Source: Priapulus caudatus (Eukaryota; Priapulida; Priapulimorpha; Priapulimorphida; Priapulidae). From it: a stretch of DNA of 24,435 nt. The notes under the pieces are model-generated. The model made no database searches. It was not told the origin of the DNA and saw only the letters and a list, made by a program, of their open reading frames with translations. The position numbers and the translations under genes were made by a program. The stretch lies in the NCBI RefSeq assembly GCF_000485595.1, contig NW_014577739.1, positions 1 to 24,435 on the forward strand, written 5' to 3'. Of the stretch, positions 18,214 to 24,435 are shown piece after piece; position 1 is the stretch's first letter; each line of letters opens with the position of its first letter.

Positions 18214-19462
18214 TCAACGTCTCTGCATGAACGTAGCGTTCTCGTTTACCCGCGGGTTATACGAAGCCGGACGCCGCTGCTGGAGATGGCAATTTCTCCA
18301 CATATGGCCGGATTGGCTACACAAAGCACAGATAGGGCGATTGTCTGGCGTAAATAAATAACGCGTGTTTGATGGTAGAGTGAGCGATGGCAGGCGTAAT
18401 TGTGGGGTAGGTGTCTGAGAATATCGGACGGCTCGTGATGGGAACGAGTTTTGCGTGCCTTGAAGCACGGAGCGGTAGGGGTTAGATGGCAGTGGAGATG
18501 ATTTATAAGACAAAGGCAAACGGTCAAATTGTCGTGCGTTAGACATACGTGTATTATGGCGTGGCGGTTGAGGCGGGATTGACCGGCGTGCGCTATTAGG
18601 CCTGCGCGCATTTACATTGTCAGCTGCAACCTCAGCCCTGCGTGTTTGGGATAAATCGGCTACGATTTGTCTCAAATTCGTTATCTGCTGTTGTATAGTC
18701 TGTGCATTAGTTGCCGTAGTTTGTGAAACCTCTGAAATTTCAGGCTTGTGTGAGCGTAGCCGCACCTCCAAATCCAATGCACTCCGCATTCGCTAGCTGC
18801 ACAGCTTTAAGAAATGATGATGGCTTCTGCCGAAATAACGTACGCTTTAAACGATCACATAAAATTCCCTCTATAAGTTGTTCAATGAGTCGCGTATTAT
18901 GAACCGTATCTGTCTCTGTAATAACGAGATTTGTGCATGGTTCTCCAAGCGTTTGGTGAAAGCTTGTACGGATTCAGACGCGTGCTGTTTAGCTTTCTTA
19001 AACTTCTGCAAAGCCACGGGGAATCCGTATAGCGCTGGCGTAAAATTTGGATAAAGTGTACCCATTCTATTGCCGGGCACGTGGTAAAAAATTCCCGCAG
19101 CGTAACTAGCGTGCTCATCACTGAGTAAACGCAGCGCAATACGAACGCGACCTTTGTCGGTTGCTTCATCTAATATAAGTAATAATCGGTTAAGAGATTT
19201 CAGCCACTCTCCAAAAGAGACCGGACTATTATCGCGACCATTAAATGTTGGATAATTTCCCAGCAACATTAAACTGCACCTCTTTAACTAATTGTTTCAT
19301 ACTGTTTGTTGGGAAGGTCACTTTATCGTCTTCGGAGGAAACGAATTCCACTTGACGATCAATATTAATGTCAGACAGAAGGGATGAATGCGTAAGCAGT
19401 GGGTCTTTAACTGGCTGACGAGGGGGGTTTGCCATGACGAACACAATGGTATGGTGAGACAA
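18214..19462 (-). pseudogene. Gypsy gag (capsid/nucleocapsid), frameshifted
   Basis: The frame starts at ATG 19462 and shifts near 19255 to YPTFNGRDNSPVSFGEWL, a typical Ty3/gypsy gag start motif. It continues through ESVQAFTKRL, shifts again near 18900 to a LIEQLIEGIL segment, and again into 18789-18214. The last part has a Gln/Thr-rich helical stretch, a basic Pro/Ser/Arg region and a nucleocapsid knuckle CALCSQSGHMWRNC, a canonical C-x2-C-x4-H-x4-C. The product would pack the RNA into particles. At least three frameshifts make it non-functional. Confidence 0.8.
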
Positions 19463-19783
19463 AGGAGGAGAACGAATGAGAATGAAAGGAAATTTTGACA
19501 GAGGCCGACAGGCAGTATAGACAGCGGCGTGATCAGTAAAATTAATAAAGGCTTGATATCATATATTATACGGCATACGCTCCGTCAAAATATGCATCAG
19601 CAATCGCATGAAAAATACAGAAATATGCAGACATGAATACCGTAGCTATTTATAAGAATTACGATGTACTTACAGATACATGTCTGCGATGGTGCGGTGG
19701 TGAAACACACTGTGCTCGCTGATGTTCAAACACGTTCGATCACTCACAAATGAACGGTCGCTGGTGTGACAGGTACCACTCGG
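19463..19783 (-). other. Gypsy leader between candidate LTR and gag
   Basis: No coding trace. It holds the candidate primer-binding site (19764-19779) and a splice-donor-like CTGTAAGTACAT on the minus strand at about 19667-19678. Confidence 0.4.
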
Positions 19784-20332
19784 TGTAAAAAGAAACACAT
19801 TTGTTAGACACATAGTAATTACTGCAACATCAACAACAAGAACACAACATTTCTCTCACGTAAAAAGATGCTTAGCAAAATATACGCGTTGGCCAGGCAC
19901 CAGTATAGGGAAGTCTATTACTACCCGTAATCGTATTAGTGGTTACGCGTGAGGGTGTTGTATTACACCCTTTGCTAACGTCTATTAAATACAGGTTATA
20001 AAGAACATAACACTATGATATACGTATCCAGTTATTCTCTTTAATTGTACTGCATTAACTATGTATAAGCCCATAGCGGGGGAAACGCGTACAGTGGATG
20101 TGCGCGAGTAACATCACAACTTAAGAGGTTATTGCCGTCTCATAGCCGGCTCTAACCAATCTCGTATATCTTACAATGTCTCTGTCTGACTCTCTCTCCG
20201 ATCTCTCTCTCTAGTCGAACACACGGTTATATACCCACATTGGTAGACACGCCTACCTATTGTTTGTGGTCTACGTTACTGTCTGCAATTGGCTAATTCT
20301 ACTACTGTCTAGTCAAGGTTCATAACTTTACA
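19784..20332 (-). repeat. Candidate 5' LTR of the gypsy element
   Basis: On the minus strand the segment starts TGTAAAG and ends CTTTTTACA, giving a short TGTAAA..TTTACA inverted terminus. It contains TATATAA at 20233-20227 followed by a GA-rich initiator-side run. Five bases downstream lies TGGTACCTGTCACACC, which begins with TGG as a primer-binding site should; the tRNA was not identified. Without the partner LTR the borders stay tentative. Confidence 0.35.
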
Positions 20333-20439
20333 CAGTTAGCCTGTCTTCCCAAAATAGAACAATAGCTTATTCATGTATATTTACTTCTCTGCCTTCGACG
20401 GTATTACACGAGTGAAAATAGCTGAATTTAATTGCAAAG

Positions 20440-21762
20440 TCATTAGAACTGTATTTTGACATTTTCATTCGGCGGGATCTCATTATGATATTTTATCATG
20501 CTACACACGAATCAATAAGATCAACGCTTCTCATGTGTGCATTATAATGCTTGATTACAAACGGCCTATCAACATTTACATAATCTTTCTTAGTTTTGTC
20601 CCACCGACGGCCATTATCCATTGGTTCAAGACCAGCAATGGTGGACACGATTGTAACCGCCTTCGTGTCGAGCCATCAGACACAAACAATATTGCTGTCA
20701 TTCTCAACACGTTAATCATATGTTCTACGTCCTCCACGTTTGGCAAGTTGTTTTTCAGTTTCTAAAGCACACTTTTCTACACGATTTGCACGGACAGTAC
20801 CCATGTATTAAAATCCGTCCTCCATAAGAGGAACTGAAGTGAACAAGTTGTCAGCGTAGATTTTATAGTTCATCTGTTTAGGAGGTGTTGCACAAAGGTT
20901 GACAACCACGTCACCACCAGGTGCTTTACCCTTACCCTAATATACCTCGAAGTCGTGTATGATGCCGCTATCACCACAACGTGCCCACAATTTAAACCCC
21001 CACGGGTGAGGTTTGCTTTTGATATACTGCTTTATGCTACTGTACCGCCCTTTAAATGGTACCATCATATCATCAATAGAGTTTCGTTCCTTGGGTGGAA
21101 CTTTGAGGCATTGTTGTCTGAATAGGTCGAGCCATGGCCGCATTTTCCACAACTTGTCATCATCCGTCACGGCCAGGTTGTCGACAAAGTGTAGTCTGGC
21201 CAATAATGAAAGGAAGCGGTTTCGGCTCATTGCGTTTGCAACTGGATCATAATGGTTTTCAGTTTCTCAATATACCTGATTTCTGGGCATTTGGACAATT
21301 CCCATCCGCAATACCTTACCAATCAACTTTTCAACCACTTTAGTATCCGTATAGTCAGTTCTACGGTCCCCTTTCTGCTGACTATAGATGCTACTATACT
21401 GAACCATCAAGTCTATCATTTCCAGCGTTACAAACTTGCGGAAATATTTATATGGCGTTTCCACATCATCAACTGATGGAATCAAGATGTCACCAGTAAA
21501 GTGTAGATCTGGTGGGTTGAATGTTTTTTCTTCTTGCAATGCTTGCAATAAGAGATAGTGGTTCATCATCAGAATCAGAATCAGATTCAGATTCACTGTC
21601 CGTCTCCGATTCGCCATCAATCCCAGCACTGAGATCAAGATCAGCAAAATTCAGGTCTTCTTCATCACTTGAAGAATCACCATCACCAAATTCACTGGTA
21701 TTACCATCGATTGCTTGTAGTACATCCTGCACGGTGAAACTTTCCGCCCGTCTCTGTGCCAT
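20440..21762 (-). pseudogene. Second piggyBac-type transposase, nearly full length, with stops
   Basis: The start is ATG 21762 (MAQRRAESFTVQDVL), followed by an acidic Ser/Asp/Glu region. A frameshift near 21535 leads to FNPPDLHFTGD, then KVLRMGIVQMPRNQVY, TGA (21269-21267), MSRNRFLSLLARLHFVDN and KLWKMRPWLDLFRQQC. The first catalytic Asp is in NSIDDMMVPFKGR, the second in YKIYADNLFTS, and the third in MRSVDLID. After 20937 the frame continues without indels through TAG (20939), TAA (20810), TAA (20714), TGA (20678) and TGA (20498), past RRWDKTKKDYVNVDRPFVI to MRSRRMKM. It differs strongly from the first piggyBac copy, so it is a separate family. The Cys-rich C-terminus and the TTAA ends were not found. 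Confidence 0.85.
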
Positions 21763-21764
21763 AG

Positions 21765-21862
21765 CTGTAAGTAGAAATATGCATAACTGTAAGTAGAAAT
21801 ATGCATAACTGTAAGTAGAAATATGCATAACTGTAAGTAGAAATATGCATAACTGTAAGTAG
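21765..21862. repeat. 22-bp tandem repeat, about 4.5 copies, immediately upstream of the second piggyBac start
   Basis: CTGTAAGTAGAAATATGCATAA starts at 21765, 21787, 21809, 21831 and 21853 with essentially no divergence. On the minus strand each unit reads TTATGCATATTTCTACTTACAG, a pyrimidine-rich tract ending in CAG. The last unit lies two bases before the start codon. Confidence 0.95.
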
Positions 21863-22374
21863 TGTAACATTTCTACCTCTTAGTCTTTCCGATTTCTACC
21901 CTGCGTTGTGTTTTTAAACCCCACCGGCAGTTACAGGCCGGCCATCAAACTCGATCACAGGATTGTGAGGTTAGCTTAGTCGTCGCGGTTAGTGATGTGC
22001 GCACATACGCAAGAAGATGCAAGATACACGTACAACAGCTACGTTAAGCGCACGGCCACAAAGCCGGCGCGTTTATTTAGCGGCCGGTAAACACTAAAAT
22101 GGCCAAAACGACAAAGAACGGGTACGACAACTTACAGTAAAACGCGCCTTTCACAAATCAGTCCTCGCTCGACAACCACATCAGCTGCCCACTTTCACGC
22201 GTCTCCCTCAAATCAGTTCTCGCTCGACAACAACACCAGTTCTTTTTCCCCGAAGCGCGCGTGCGCGCTTTCCTTTCCGCTTCCGAGAAGTATACCCTGC
22301 TTACGGCAGGGTCGCTAACAAACATGAAAGTAACACGCGACGCACCCTACCCTGGACCTGGCTGGCTCGCCACA
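21863..22374 (-). repeat. LTR A of a second LTR retroelement (512 bp)
   Basis: On the minus strand it starts TGTGGCGAGCC and ends AGAAATGTTACA. It is a direct repeat of 22909-23418, differing at a few percent of bases. To its right (upstream on minus) stands AGTGGGGGGGAA, a typical polypurine tract next to a 3' LTR. An AATAAA on the minus strand (22077-22072) may be the polyadenylation signal. A CTCGCTCGACAAC motif is repeated within it. Its left end abuts the 22-bp repeat. Confidence 0.85.
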
Positions 22375-22908
22375 TTCCCCCCCACTTAGACCCAAAGCTC
22401 TGCATGACTAAACATTTGCCACTGTGGCATGCTGCCTGCATTAACCACCAGCCTGACACGTCAGCCAGGCCACCTGGCATACCTGCTGTATGAAATACTA
22501 CAAGTCATGTGATTACATGCGTGAGGTGCCCTCTGTGGTCAGACTTAGCTGAAACGCTAAAATTCGGCCCTTACAGCAAGACTACAGAAATCAATCTAAT
22601 GCAGTCACACCAGGCAAGTAGGAAGCTCACCAGGGTCCTGAACACTGCATAAAATAATAGCACTGCATAAATAATAACAATGCATAAATAATAGCAAGAA
22701 TAGAAAGATTTGGTAGGTTAAAGTGCAGGAAATTAGTACATGGTAAGGGTTGCATGCATTGCGGGGTTAGTCAGCAGCATCTATCTATACACGAATAGCA
22801 AAACTACAGAAATCTACTAAAGACTACTAAAGCAAGTCTGCCTCAAACGAACTTTCAGAAATACACTAAACACACACTAACAACAACACCATAAAGAACA
22901 TACCATAA
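22375..22908 (-). other. Short internal region between the two LTRs
   Basis: The 31 bases next to LTR A (polypurine tract and flank, up to 22403) also occur next to LTR B; the rest is unrelated. There is a worn 18-19-bp repeat TGCATAAATAATAGCA at about 22645-22700. No gag or pol frame is present. On the minus strand TGGTATGTTC lies a few bases after the LTR B end and could be a primer-binding site, though no tRNA match was checked. Confidence 0.5.
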
Positions 22909-23418
22909 TGTAACTTTTCTACCTCTGTCTTTCCGATTTCTACCCTGCGTTGTGTTTTTAAACCCCACCGGCAGTTACAGGCCTGCCTTCAAACTCGATC
23001 ACAGGATTGTGAGGTTAGCTTAGTCGCCGCGGTTAGTGATGTGCGCACATACGCAAGAAGATGCAAGATACACGTACAACAGCTACGTTAAGCGCACGGC
23101 CACAAAGCCGGCGCATTTATTTAGCGGCCGGTAAACACTAAAATGGCCAAAACGACAAAGAACGGGTACGACAATTTACAGTAAAACGCGCCTTTCACAA
23201 GTCAGTCCTCGCTCGACAACCACATCCGCTGCCCACTTCCACGCGTCTCCCTCCAATAAGTTCTCGCTCGACAACAACACCAGTTCTTTTTCCCCGAAGC
23301 GCGCGCGCACGCTTTCCTTTCCGCTTCCGAGAAGTATACCCTGCTTACGGCAGGCTCGCTAACAAACATGAAAGTAACACGCGACGCACCCTACCCTGGA
23401 CCTGGCTGGCTCGCCACA
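22909..23418 (-). repeat. LTR B of the second LTR retroelement (510 bp)
   Basis: It matches LTR A along its full length with scattered substitutions, for example near 22986-22996. The same TG..CA borders on the minus strand, the AATAAA (23122-23117) and the adjoining AGTGGGGGGGAA tract on its right are present. Confidence 0.85.
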
Positions 23419-24435
23419 TTCCCCCCCACTTAGACCCAAAGCTCTGCGAAGGGTACCAAACTCCGAGGCGGCCCAGCCAGGTCCTCCGACTTAAATGTCG
23501 GCAGGACAACATTCCCCAAAACATTTTCCAAAAGAGTCACACATTAGCGACTAAAGTCCAACTCCCTTCTTTACCCCTTTCCCGGGGCATCCCCTCCCAA
23601 TTTCGAAAACGCCCTACCGACCACGCAGCTACGCTACTCAACGATGCTAAACTGGGCAGGCAGTCAAAACTTTAAAATAAAAATCCTTAACTACGGTCAC
23701 GTATACAGTAATCAGATTTCAAATCACAAGTTAAATGATCGAAATCACCTTATCAAAAAGGACACATCTCGGTATAACCGTTTAATGACGCGGTAAAATG
23801 ACGGGCCAGAGGGCAGAGCATGGGACATTAGCCCCTGTCACAAGCTCAACATCCAACTCTAAAGCGTTACTCAAAAATTTCACACAGGTACAATGCGATA
23901 CAAGGACACTAATCTATAAAATTGATTCTATGTAGACTCAATATGCAATGACTCATCATTTCCGAAATATGTGTTCATACAATTTTACATTAAAGTAATC
24001 ATAGCAAAGCGTTTACTTCCCCATTTCTTTATATAATCACAAAAGTTTACACAAATTTTAGGTTACGCTGCCTCCCAAGAACGACCCACAATGAACGGTA
24101 AAACTACAAGGTGGAGTGATGCTTCAAGAGACATAGATTCCTACAAAATTTTACGTTAATGACTGTTGTAGTCAAACAGCCAAACTCACAGGCGACGAGC
24201 ATTTAATCCCGTCACAACAGTGTTTATAAATTCAACCTGTCATCACAAGAGTTCACATAACCTCAAACAAATCAGGGGTGTTGTCAAAATCTCAGTTTTA
24301 ATTACTGCAGACCAGGCGAGGCCATACCAGGTTAAACTGACATTCACAAAGTTTAACCGTCGCGAGATGGCGGCACTGCATAACAATTAACGTTCGGATA
24401 GCAACTTTGACAGTAACAGCTGCTCCGAAACATTC
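23419..24435 (-). mobile_element. 3' internal remnant of an LTR element upstream of LTR B
   Basis: The polypurine tract lies at 23419-23431. Upstream on the minus strand is a GC-richer stretch (about 23450-23520, GACCTGGCTGGGCCGCCTCG) of the sort seen at the 3' end of gypsy pol. The remainder up to the window edge has no open frame that I can assign. The element continues, or once continued, beyond the window. Confidence 0.4.

Larger units (their letters stand above)
13176..20332 (-). mobile_element. Ty3/gypsy-type LTR retrotransposon, internally decayed, 3' LTR not found
   Basis: On the minus strand the order is candidate 5' LTR, gag with a CCHC knuckle, aspartic protease, reverse transcriptase, RNase H, integrase. 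This order defines Ty3/gypsy. Many frameshifts split every enzymatic domain. No envelope-like frame follows the integrase. The sequence left of 13176 does not resemble the candidate right-hand LTR, so the 3' LTR was lost or has diverged beyond recognition. Confidence 0.85.

Noticed and set aside
20535-20765. Plus-strand 76-codon frame
   Set aside because: It is antisense to the C-terminal half of the second piggyBac transposase, which is clearly coding-derived on the minus strand.

Overview
This is a eukaryotic, metazoan-type stretch of accessory DNA. It has spliced transposase genes with GT..AG introns, AT-rich filler, minisatellites, microsatellites and one 14-base assembly gap. The mixture of element types (MULE with SWIM finger, piggyBac, P-element/THAP9-like, hAT, Helitron, Ty3/gypsy) suits an invertebrate genome, perhaps a marine one, but the sequence alone does not name the species. 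I recognise no intact host gene, no rRNA, no tRNA and no CRISPR array. Almost everything recognisable is a decayed mobile element, and most coding traces lie on the minus strand.

Layout. 1-3185 (-): MULE transposase pseudogene with a repeat-filled intron. 3284-4693 (-): three-exon piggyBac pseudogene, whose last visible exon ends in a splice donor that points, in matching phase, to the first MULE exon. 5056-5685 (-): unidentified 210-codon reading frame with three internal stops and a His/Gly/Asp repeat tail. 6211-9820 (+): P-element-like transposase, partly duplicated, cut by a Helitron 5' end and interrupted by a large inverted minisatellite. 10063-11488: non-autonomous hAT-like element containing an assembly gap and a Helitron-like 3' end. 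11489-13175: no gene seen; microsatellite and a possible promoter. 13176-20332 (-): one heavily frameshifted Ty3/gypsy-type retrotransposon (gag, protease, reverse transcriptase, RNase H, integrase) with a candidate 5' LTR but no recognisable 3' LTR. About 20440-21762 (-): second, unrelated piggyBac pseudogene. 21863-24435: two direct ~510-bp LTRs of another LTR element, each followed on its right by the same polypurine-tract sequence.

No working pathway is encoded; the elements relate to each other by nesting, duplication and abutment. The points most worth following are the possible piggyBac-MULE fused transcript, the three-stop unidentified frame, the tandem array of splice-acceptor-like 22-mers before the second piggyBac start codon, and the inverted minisatellite inside the P-like transposase. 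All exon boundaries and family names come from reading the sequence by eye and are not backed by database searches.
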